A stretch of 64,000 nt of DNA from Cryptomeria japonica (lineage: Eukaryota > Streptophyta > Pinopsida > Cupressales > Cupressaceae). This document shows, piece by piece, positions 22,682 to 32,189 of the stretch. A program made the position numbers and the translations under genes. Position 1 is the stretch's first letter, and every line of letters begins with the position of its first letter. The stretch is taken from contig NW_026728908.1 in the NCBI RefSeq assembly GCF_030272615.1, positions 372,001 to 436,000 of the forward strand. Reading direction: 5' to 3'. The notes beneath the pieces were generated by a model. The model did no database searches and was not told the origin of the DNA. It saw nothing but the letters and a program-made list of their open reading frames with translations.

Positions 22682-22887
22682 AAGAAAAATACACTCTCCA
22701 TGGAGAAGGGAGGGTGGAAATATATTGACCTACGGACCCAAGATGTTGGCGAAGAGCTCACCTCTTCCAACTCGGACTAGAGGACTCTAATAAATGGGAA
22801 TGGGGTTCCGATGGAAGCAAAGGCAAGAACATGATGGAGCCAACCAGTGAAGGGGTACTCAAATTGGAGGGATGACATGAAGACGAG

Positions 22888-24596
22888 GTGTGCTTAGTCA
22901 ACGGGCTCTTCCATTGGAAAATGGAGGACTACGAACTTTTTCAATGCAACATGTTGCAGATAGAGGAGCCTACCGATCCGGAGGTCTTCCCTCCGGAATA
23001 CAGAGAATATAAGGAAGGGGAAGCCCGAGTGGACAAGGCATCCACACATCAGTTCGAGAAAGACAAGACAATTCAATTTGAAGAGTCCAAGCTGAAGGCA
23101 ACAAACCTGGGAAAGGAGGAGGACCCACAAAATATATTAGTCGAGGATGACTAGGATCCTGTGCTGAAGGCAACGGCCTTCAAAATATTTCTGGAGTTTA
23201 AAGACATCTTCGCATGGACGTATAAAGACCTTAAGGGGGTACCTCCCGAACTGTGCATGCACCGCATCCCATTGGTACCCGGAGCCTTGCCTGTACGAAA
23301 AAGACTGTACCGAATGAACCGCAACTATGCAGCGCGGGTGAACGAAGAGATAGAAAAAATGCTGGAGGCCAGTATCATTTTCAAATTACAGACAAGTGAA
23401 TGGGTGTCGCCCATAGTCATCTCATTAAAGAAGGAGGCTAACCAAATAAGGATTTGTGTGGACTTCCGGTGTCTCAATGCAGTTACGATTAAAGACCCCT
23501 TCCTAATCCCATTTACGGACAACATACTAGAGGAGGTGGTCGGCCATGAGATGTACTCGTTTATGGATGGATTCTCTGGATATAACCAGATCTCAATCGC
23601 CGAGGAAGATAAACTGAAGAGCACCTTCGTGGTCGAAGCTGGTGTCTACGCATACAACCAGATGCCATTCGGCCTATGCAATGCACCTGCAACATTCCAA
23701 CGAATTATACTACACATATTTGACAAGATGTTGGTAGGGAATTTAAAGCCTTTCTCGACAACTGGTCCATCTATAGCAGGCAAGATACGCATTTGGTAGC
23801 CCTCAGAGAATGCATGGAGAGATGTCGAAGGGAAAGGTTGGCCCTTAATCCAAAAAAATGTCAATTTATGGTGCCGCAAGGCAAATTGCTTGGGCACATT
23901 GTATGCAAAGCAGGTCTAAAGATGGACCTAGACAAAATATGAGTGATCGTGGAGATGGAGCCTCCTACAGATGTCACTGGGGTAAAGTCCTTCCTAGGCC
24001 ATATCGGCTACTATAGGAGGTTCATAAAAAACTTTGCACAAATATCCCACCCCTTCGACAATCTTACTCACAAGGGTGAGCCGTACACCTAGGGGACCTC
24101 GAAGAGTGAAGCATTTGAGGAATTGAAGATGAGGCTAGTAGCTACCCCCTTCCTCGCTCTCCCCAACTAGGATAAGGAGTTCCATGTCCATGTGGACGCT
24201 TCAAACTTTGCGATCGGTGCCACACTGGCCCAAGTGGGAGATCATAGGTTGGATCATCTCGTCTACTTTGTCAGTAGACTGTTATCTAAGGCGGAGAAAA
24301 ACTACAACACAACAAAATGGGAGGCATTGGGGATGATCTATGCGGTGCAAAAATTCAAACACTATCTGTTGGCGACACCGTTCACATTCTACATAGAACA
24401 TCAAGCCCTCATGTACTTGGTCAACAAGCCAATAATTTAGGGAAGGATTAGTCGATGGGTACTCTTGTTGCAAGATTTTACATTCACCATTATCGTGTGG
24501 TCTAGGAAAAGCCATGTGATAGCGGACCAATTATCACGCATAAAGTCAGGAGAACCAGCGGAAGGGGTGAATGATGATTTTCTAGATGCCCACTTA
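22888..24596 (+). pseudogene. Ty3 reverse transcriptase and RNase H, broken
   Basis: RT starts in the frame at 23161-23799: RICVDFRCLNAVT, FMDGFSGYNQI, PFGLCNAPATFQR. The catalytic YxDD area (about 23740-23770) is hit by a frameshift and reads FLDN instead of a double Asp. The thumb region continues in another frame (KSFLGHIGYYRRFI near 23985). RNase H follows (VDASNFAIGATLAQ, about 24190, catalytic Asp present; SKAEKNYNTTKWEALG). Stops at about 23940 (TGA), 24092 and 24169 (TAG), 24438 (TAG) all fit single transitions of Arg, Trp, Trp and Gln codons. Confidence 0.85.
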
Positions 24597-24619
24597 TTCC
24601 AAATTGCTGCATTGCCACC

Positions 24620-25900
24620 ATGGTACAGGCCATCGGGGAGTATCTTTCTCCTTTAGTCTTTCCGCCAGGCATGCTACCAAGAGAACGAAGGAAACTTGTT
24701 TTACGAAGTCAAACATTCCAACTGATCAACAGATTGTTATATAAGATGGGACCAGATCAAATTCTCAGAAGATGTGTGATGGAGGAGGAGGTGCCAGGAG
24801 TTCTCCGAGAGGCGCACGAAGGGCCAACGGGGGGACACATAGGACCAGACACTACTGCACAGAAGGTGCTACTCGCGGGCTTGTGGTGGCCCACGCTATA
24901 TAATGATGCCCGAGAATGGGTTGTTGGTTGCAACACGTGCCAAAGGGCTGGGAAATCGTTGAAGCGAGACTTTATGCCACTCAACCCCTCACACACACAT
25001 AAATTATTTGAATGATGGGGGTTGGACTTTTCCGGACCACTCAAAGTCAGCCATGCTAGGCGGTGCAAATACATCGTGGTAGCCATAGAATATTTGACTA
25101 AGTGGGTGGAAGCACGGGCCCTACCCGATAACTCGGCGGTGAGTACAGCCAGATTTATTTATGAGCAAATCATTACTCGTTATGGCATCCCCATGTAGTT
25201 GACGAGTGACCGAGGTGGCCATTTTGTCAACCATGTTATTAAGTTGCTCACAATAGAATTTAAGATCTTCCATTCTCTGTCGAGTCCTTACTACCCTCGA
25301 GCCAACGGGTAGGCAGAGGCCACGAACAAGATCCTTGTAGGAGTCATTTATAAGTCGTGTGGGGTCGAAGGGGAAGATTGGGAAGAGAAGTTACCCTCCG
25401 TGTTGTGGGCTTACCGCATGACGTACAAAGTGACTACGAGACAAATGCCCTTCCAACTTATGTATGGGCAGGAAGCAGTGGTGCCCGCCGAATTCATGGT
25501 ACCAAGTCTTCATATTGCAATAGAAAATAGACTCGGCGATATGGAGAGCCTGAGGGAGCGACTTTATGCTCTAAATAAACTTGATGAGAAGCGGACGATG
25601 GCTCAGTGGGAAACTGAGACAACGCAACAGAGGAGGAAGTTGTGGCATGATAAGCATCTAAAGTGAGTGAAGTTCACCCCAAGACAACTCGTGTTGAAAT
25701 ATAATGGGCAAAATGAAATTAAACCTGGAAAATTTAAAGTGAGGTGGCTAGGACCTTACAAAGTTTGCGAAGTCGCAGCAAATGGATCGGTTCGACTGTG
25801 GACATTGGACGACCGCAAAGTGACCGAAGTCGTGAATGGGTCCAAATTGAAGGTTTACCATGAACGGAGGGAACCTGAACCCTCCAATCAGGGTGTCTGA
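24620..25900 (+). pseudogene. Ty3 integrase, broken only by transition-type stops
   Basis: One frame across 427 codons. The zinc domain has His (EGPTGGHIG) and CNTC. The catalytic core shows GLDFSGP (first Asp), TSDRGGHF (second Asp) and a Glu 36 residues later in the NGxAEATNK block, the D,D-35-E pattern. In-frame stops at 25014 and 25664 (TGA), 25198 and 25310 (TAG) lie where related integrases have Trp or Gln. The C-terminal part (FKVRWLGPYKV) has the usual GPY/F module. No chromodomain follows. Confidence 0.88.
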
Positions 25901-25989
25901 AAATAAAGAATAAAAAATAAAAATAAAAATCCATACGACAATGGACCGTACGACACAAAAAAGAAGAAGAAGAAAAAAACAAAAACAAA

Positions 25990-26205
25990 AACCATGGTGG
26001 AATCACCGTATGGTGGGACCATCTACGGTGGCAACACCAAACGGTGGGACCACCGACGGTGAAACCACCATGCGGTGGCAATACCGACGATGGGACCACT
26101 GTGCAGTGGCAACACTGATGGTGGGACCACCGGCGGTGGAACCACAGTGCAGTGGTGGCAACACCGACGGTGGACCACCGTGCGATGGATACCGCCACCG
26201 CAAGG
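25990..26205 (+). repeat. GC-rich, palindrome-rich low-complexity block
   Basis: Repeats of ggtgggaccaccg, cggtggcaacacc and similar words, which are self-complementary (ggtgg/ccacc). It lies between integrase and ORF3, where Athila/Tat elements often carry a spacer. Strong RNA secondary structure is expected on both strands. Confidence 0.75.
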
Positions 26206-28173
26206 CATAAAGGTGTCACAGGTTATAAACTCACCACATAAAAACGCAGCCCCACACTAAAGCACAACCCGCATAAAAACGCAGCCCCAGCCCAACCCAC
26301 CGCACATGCACTTTGCCCAACAACGCAACGCCCACGCAAGCACAGGGAAGGCACATGAAAAGCATACACAGCCATCTAGGAGGTAGTTAAGGTGGTTACG
26401 CAGGTGTTTTACGACTGTATGGCTATAACCAGAAATTAGTTACATGAGAAATTAATGGAGTCGACTAGGAAACGGAGTTGGAAAAAGCAGTTGCAGGCTT
26501 CCTCTAGTGGAAGCCAGATGGATAAAAACACCAGGGTCCTATCGCCAGGCGTGCGTGTTGCAGGCAGCACAATGGATGCCAGTGCAAGTTAGAAGAAAAA
26601 GCAAAAAACACCACAACCTGTGACAAGTGGAAAAAATACATTGATTCCTCAGAATATCACCTTCGAGGGACTAAACAAGTCTGAATGCCGGAAATGGTGG
26701 CAGGACACACCCAACGATGATTTGGTGAAGCAGAACCTTCATAAGGCAGGAGTGGAGTGGGCTATCCAAATGCCCGTGTTTCCTATCCGAGAGTATGAGC
26801 GTGCCCTACGGTTCATGGTGGACACCTTTGACAGACACACACAGACTAGTACTTTTGAGTATCTCAGGAGGGATGTCACCATATCCTTCAAAGTTGTGGA
26901 CTTTACCAGAGTATTTGGCATCCCAGGTAGACAGGGCAAGAAAATCGAGTTGAAGGCTAAGAAGATGAAGCGTGAGGAGAAAGAATATTGGATTAAATTA
27001 GTACCCAGAAACTTGATGACAGTGGAGCTGGACAGCGTGGCTGATGCCACGAAGGGACAAGGAATTCGCAAGACCTTTTTTGCAGAGGGCCACTGGTGAT
27101 GCATTATGGATGTCATTAAGAGCAGGTTGACAGGATCTGGTAGGGTGTCGGACATCGCCCTCCCTCAGATTATGCTCATGAACGGGCTTATGAACGACAG
27201 TGTGTATGATTGGGCTGCGTTGCTAGCAGAGAGAATGTGTGAGTTCTTGACGATGCAACATCACACGTTTTATATGCCCCAATATGTCATAGGACTGTTC
27301 TTGGAGGCCACGCGGGAAGTAGTGTCGGAGGCAGAGTTGGAGGTATGGCCGTAGGGACCATTGGCAACAAGTGAGCCTCCCATCATGTATTGGAGACACC
27401 TTGATATTGGGCACTCTTCCGCAAAGCAGAAATGGATGGTAGATACGGCCTCAAGGGAACCTGATAGTGGGAGGGAGACTCCCAGTAGTACAGAGGATTC
27501 AGAAGAGAAGGATGAGGAGGATGATAGCAGCAGGGTGACGGAGGAGAGGGTCCTTTTTGCCCCACCCTTTCTACCGATGGGCACACCTGTGATGTCATTT
27601 GGAGTGGGAGGCACCTCTATTCTTGCATTTGGGTAGAGCTGCATGCCAGTTGCACTTGGCTCCATCCAGAAGCATGTAGCATCACCTCCGCAGGGTCGAG
27701 CACCACCTTTGGGACTGGCCCCGGCCACAGAGGCACTTACCGAAGACATGGCATAGTCGTGTACAGATGGGTCACCGCATCAAGTAGTGGTAGATGAGGA
27801 GCAGGAACTGAGGGAGGTGGTTGATATGGAGCCTCAGGTGTGGTTGGATGTCATTGGACTTGAGGCAGTGGTGACCATTTCTGCCTCCTTGTTGGAGGAG
27901 CCCATGGCTATGGCGACACACACTTCGGTAGTAGAGATGCAGAGAGTCCCAAGGATCCCTAGTACAGACCTATCGGTAGTGGCTATGGAGAGCTGGTTGA
28001 GTCAGCGATTTTAGATGACAGTGGTACCACCCGTGGGAGCTATTGTATTCTCACCTTATCGAGAGAATCCAGCTGAGGTAGTAGACTTGGATGATTCATC
28101 TGGTGAGGTACATGTACCAGCCGTTGGGAATGAGGCTGGAGAGGTCATCTATGCCATCCAGGAGCCGGGGGAT

Positions 28174-28178
28174 ACCAC
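28174..28178 (+). repeat. Target duplication accac (partner 29231-29235)
   Basis: accac directly precedes the solo LTR and is repeated directly after it. Confidence 0.85.
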
Positions 28179-29230
28179 TGTTGGTATTTTGGTATGGTTT
28201 TGTCATTGATGTCAACACCTACTAAAACACTAGCACTTTGGAGATCCAACAACATTCACCGACAAACAAGTAACTATTGCACAGTTACTGGTATATGGTT
28301 CACTAGCAAGATATAATGATCACCGACACTTGGAATAGCATGGAAGACACATGGTTATGTCGAAGACATCATTTGGACATCTTGTCCTGGAGTTTTGTTC
28401 ATTGGTATATTCACAGTTGCATATTTGCTATTACCGGCAAATAGGTCTAGGGTTACACCGGCAGGTTTATCTTTTCCAGATCAGCATGGCACGCTATGGA
28501 GATGATTAATTATTGTTGTAAATGCATTAAGCCCACATGTTCAATCGATTATTGCATCGGATATTATATTGTTTGTAAAATGCTTTTTTTGTAATATCTT
28601 GTAGAGCCGACCTACTAAAATTGGTCTTACGTTATGGTATAAATATAAGATCTTATTTGTAAGATCAGATGTGGAATACGAAAAACGGATTGTGTGAAGG
28701 TATATGCGAGTTTAAGCAGAGCTATACATGAAGCCATCATTTGAAGGTGAAGCTAGGTTTTTGTGGAAGCATATCAGCATTACACCGGTACTAAATCCAG
28801 CATATGAAGATGCTATTTTGTGCAGTAAATTATTATTGGATTTAACCATCCAAATGTAGTCAGTGTGACTCCCATTTTGTGATTGAGCAGTGAGCTCTAG
28901 GCTGTTGGCCTTCTTGCATGTGCAGACCCCATTTATGTACACTTACTATCTGCAGTAGTATCATCTGATTGTGGGTAAGGTTTCCCACCGTAGTTTTTCC
29001 CCTTATAGGGTTTCCACATACAAATATTGGTGTTATGTGTTGTGGATGACTTTGTGTTTATGTTTCATGCATTAATCTTTACCGGTATAGCAATTAATTG
29101 TTGAAACCGTCTACCGACATACTTAACTGGTTTACTGGTATTAAGCATTAAGTTGGTTAAGTTGTTTTTGGTTTGAATTTATTTGACAACTGATTCATCC
29201 CCCCCTCTTAGTTGTCTCCGAGACCTAACA
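28179..29230 (+). mobile_element. Copia-like solo LTR, 1052 bp, nested in ORF3
   Basis: Starts TGTTGGTATTTTGG and ends GAGACCTAACA, with accac on both sides. There is no internal region, so the element was lost by LTR-LTR recombination. Near its start it has ttttgtcattgatgtcaac, near its end gattcatccccccc, both shared in inverted orientation with the solo LTR at 40568-41380. The two therefore belong to related families. The insert plus its duplication adds 1057 bases, and removing it restores the ORF3 frame. Confidence 0.9.
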
Positions 29231-30193
29231 ACCACACCTCTAGTGGCGGAGGAGGTACCTTCATACCAGCAAGATGCGGCAGTATCGATTCTGAGAGAGA
29301 CTTCTGAGTTACCCCTTGGCACTCTTACACAGATGCCACTTCCATCATGGTCACAGCCTTCAGAGAAGGAGGGGGAGGAAATTAAGGCCTATTTAGTTGA
29401 CATGGTGATGAGGGGTAGGCGAGTCATGGCCACGGGCCAAATGCGAGCATTATAGCAGGTCATGGTGGAGTTAGAGAGGGTCCTATAGTTTATGTGGGTG
29501 GGCTGCCCTGTAGCCTTTGCTACATGCTTTGAGTCCTCGGGATGGTCGACTACTCAGACGGATGAGATGCTGTAGGCTTGGATTTTGCGTGAGCCCATTG
29601 TGGAGAGTTGGGTGATGGCAGTTGTCTGAGAGATTGAGCAAGTCTATCAAGATGCCTACTATGCATTAAGGTGTACCAACATGAGTATGTGGTCCGCAAG
29701 GTTGCTCAAGTCGAGTTGGAGAGGGATGTGGCCAGTCAGCAGGCCTCGTGGGCAGCAGAGAGGGCCCAGTTGTTGGCACAGCTTGAGATGGACCGAGCAG
29801 AGAAGGCTGAGGTGGAGACTCGCCTTTCGACAAAGCAAAGTGGGAGGAGCCTTGTGCAACAGGAGTTGGATGCAGTCACTACCAAGAGGAGCCTGTTGCA
29901 GGCTCGATTGGTCTGTATGACGGAGACAGCAGATACGAAAGAGAAGGAGTTGCTGGAAGCCGCACATATGGTGAAGACGGCTTTGGAGAAAGTGTTGGTG
30001 GCAGAGCGTGATGTGACTGCACGTACTCAACAGGTTTATGAGCTTCATGCCCACTTGGCGGCCCAGCCACTGGCATCTCAACCTTCTACTTCAGGGACAC
30101 GTCCTCAGCTCCCTCCTTAGTTTTGTCTTGGATGTATAATTTGTATGGGTTGCATTGTCTCCCATTTTGTTGTTAGTCGTCAGAGATGACCTC

Positions 30194-30210
30194 TTTTTTG
30201 GGGGGGATGA
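30194..30210 (+). other. Polypurine tract of the Ty3 element
   Basis: A T run followed by gggggggatga directly before the 3' LTR, the place and composition expected for the plus-strand primer. Confidence 0.7.
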
Positions 30211-30506
30211 TGTTGTCAGGAAATATGTATATCTTATGTTTTGGTAGTAATGTTATTTGTTAGTCGTTAGTTAGCCGACGGGTAGGTAGTTGGAGTCGTG
30301 ACGGTTGTGTCGCACTACTTTGGCTGTTACATATTGTACTACCTGTGGGTATTGAAGGAGGGGATGTTTTACAACAGATAATACTATGGACATTGAGTGC
30401 ATTCTGAGTCATTAATAGAAAGCTTATTCTCATATTCATCTTGTACTTGCATTGTTCATTTCTGCATTACTTCTATACTCTTTCTGTTTACCCAGTGAGG
30501 CAAACA
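30211..30506 (+). repeat. 3' LTR of the Ty3 element
   Basis: Same ends and length as 19372-19667. By hand about 18 substitutions separate the copies, without indels. Confidence 0.93.
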
Positions 30507-30511
30507 ACTCT
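30507..30511 (+). repeat. 5-bp target duplication of the Ty3 element, right
   Basis: actct, matching 19367-19371. Confidence 0.85.
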
Positions 30512-30821
30512 CTTCTAGTGAACCATATTTTTTTCAATTTTTTTTGAAGTGATTTGATATTTTTTTTGTTTTTCAAAGCAGCCTGTTATTGAACAAAAAA
30601 ATACCTAGTTGTAGTATTTTTAATTTTTTATATGTTAAATGTAATCAAACATTATAAAAATTATATGTATGAGTAGAATCGTGACTTCGATCTCTACAAA
30701 AGGGTATTTTTAGTTTTTTTAATAAGTTTAATTTACCTATTGAATTTTGTTGCAGAAGTGACAAGTTTTAGAAAATCATCATTTTTGTTGATGTGGCTGC
30801 CACTTGGCATTCCACATAGGT
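30512..30821. other. AT-rich flank with the second inverted-repeat arm
   Basis: Contains aaaagggtatttttagttt at about 30697-30715, the inverse of 19340-19360. No coding signal. It may be the outer left part of the candidate DNA transposon that follows. Confidence 0.4.
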
Positions 30822-30915
30822 TGTTCTGGCCAAAAGTGTTCCGACCGAAAGGGTTCCGGCTAGAACTATTCAAAAATAGTTCCGGTCGGAACCGCTTTCG
30901 GCTGGAACTGTGAGG
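30822..30915 (+). repeat. Left subterminal inverted repeat, TTCCG-motif cluster
   Basis: Starts tgttctggccaaaagtgttc, followed by cgaccgaaagggttcc. Bases 30850-30891 form their own hairpin (ggttccggctagaactatt, 4-base loop, then the near-inverse). The cluster of gttcc(g/a)(a/g)ccg words recurs inverted at 43.98-44.13 kb. In cut-and-paste transposons such clusters near the ends are usually binding sites for the transposase; that role is inferred here. Confidence 0.55.
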
Positions 30916-31336
30916 GCTAGCGCGACCGGTCGCTTGAACCACATATAAAAAAAAAGTTTTTCCCATTAAAAAATCCAAAACAATCAAGTGCGAAAATAAT
31001 AAGAGTGATTTTTGCAAAAAAACTTGTTTTTTTTCTCAAATGAAGTGGCATTTTGGAGAGAGTAGGAAGATTATAAAGGGGCGAATATTTCTAATTTTAT
31101 AAAGGGGCAAAGATTTTGATTTATTTCGAAGGCGTCTACCCTTTCCAAGTATGTTATTTTAAATTATTTTTTCAATTATGCTTAATTTACAATATTAGAT
31201 GTTTTTTTGGAAATTAAATATTTTTTAGATTAAATTTAAAACTTTATTTTATTATTCGTTAATTGCGCTTCAATCATTTATTTTCAATTATGTTATCTTA
31301 AATTATTGTTTCAATTATTGTTATTAAATCATGTTA

Positions 31337-32095
31337 TTAATGTTATTAAATCATGTTCATATGTACATTGCATAGTCAAATGTAGAATCCAAGTAAACTT
31401 AATTTCTTACTCTTTAGATCAATGCTCTTATTTCTTGAATGTTGTTTTTTCATTTTCTAAATTTTAAAAATTGGAGTTTAAGACAAATGATCTAAATGGA
31501 TGAAATTTACACATGTTTCATTTATTCAATTTAAAAAGTTTAAGAAAATAAAATTATTTATACATTTCATTAATCACATTTTGTTTGTTAAGAACAAGGA
31601 AAAGTAACTAGATACAACTTATTTACTATATGAGTAGATTAATTCTTATAAATTTACATACTTAAAATCTAACTAAATAGTGAATTTGTAAAATATACTT
31701 TAACACTTTAATGAAATTGAGTATATATTCAACACTATTTAGTACTGAATTATATTATATTTTATTTCCTAATACTTGACTCAAATTCTCTATATATTAG
31801 CTAAGTGATTTCAAGCAATTAATGTTATTAAATCACATTCATATGTACATTGCATATAGTCAAATGTATCTAATTGAAGTAAACTTAATTTCTTACTCTT
31901 TATCAATGCTCTTAAATTTCTTGAACCCTATTTTTTCATTTTCTAAATTATAAAAATTGGACTTCAAGTCAAATGATCTAAATGGATGAAATTTACACAT
32001 GTTAAGTTTAAGAATGCAAAATTATTTATACGTTTCACTAATTACATTTTTCCTGTTAAGAATCGAGGAAAAGTAACTATATCTAACCTTTTTAG
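31337..32095 (+). repeat. Diverged direct duplication upstream of the plus-strand gene, offset 482
   Basis: 31337-31620 and 31819-32095 share ordered blocks: ttaatgttattaaatca, tacattgcata, gtaaacttaatttcttactc, aaatgatctaaatggatg, aggaaaagtaact. They are separated by about 200 bases. It is non-coding and sits directly before the start of the transposase-like gene. Confidence 0.75.
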
Positions 32096-32189
32096 TTCAA
32101 AGCACTAAATTTTGAAGATCTGCATATTTGCATGTTTTTGTTTTTAGGTTCAAAGAACAAAAATTTGAAGATCTGAATATTTTTTGCAA

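Larger units (their letters stand above)
26455..30120 (+). pseudogene. Extra ORF3 of the Ty3 element, about 870 codons, interrupted
   Basis: ATG at 26455 opens a basic N-terminus (MESTRKRSWKKQ). The frame is constant to the solo LTR at 28179 and continues in phase after it. One shift lies between 29455 and 29671. Stops at about 26593 (TAG), 27097 (TGA), 27352, 27634 and 28012 (TAG) break it. Residues about 60-300 are globular (FEGLNKSECRKWWQDTP, VVDFTRVFGIPGRQGKK, LPQIMLMNGLMNDSVYDWA). The middle is acidic and Thr/Pro-rich. The end (29671-30120) is a long coiled coil. No signal peptide, fusion peptide or membrane span is visible, so an Env-like role is not supported. Function unknown. Confidence 0.68.
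19372..30506 (+). mobile_element. Complete but decayed Ty3/Gypsy element, Athila/Tat-like, with extra ORF
   Basis: 11.1 kb between two 296-bp LTRs and a matching 5-bp target duplication. Order: LTR, primer site of tRNA-Asp type, gag, protease, RT, RNase H, integrase, GC-rich spacer, a long sense ORF3, purine tract, LTR. RT-RH-IN order defines Ty3. The Asp-type primer site, the RT block PFGLCNAPATFQR and a long region between integrase and 3' LTR point to the Athila/Tat group. The LTRs differ at about 18 of 296 sites (14 transitions, 4 transversions by hand), so it is old. A solo LTR has inserted into ORF3. Confidence 0.88.

Noticed and set aside
25941-26260. Overlapping frames in the GC-rich block as His/Trp-rich proteins
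   Set aside because: Both strands and several frames are open because of the simple repeat; composition is an artefact of ggtgg/ccacc words.
26455-30120. ORF3 as an envelope gene
   Set aside because: No signal peptide, no membrane span and no cleavage or fusion segment can be seen; coiled coil alone is not evidence of Env.
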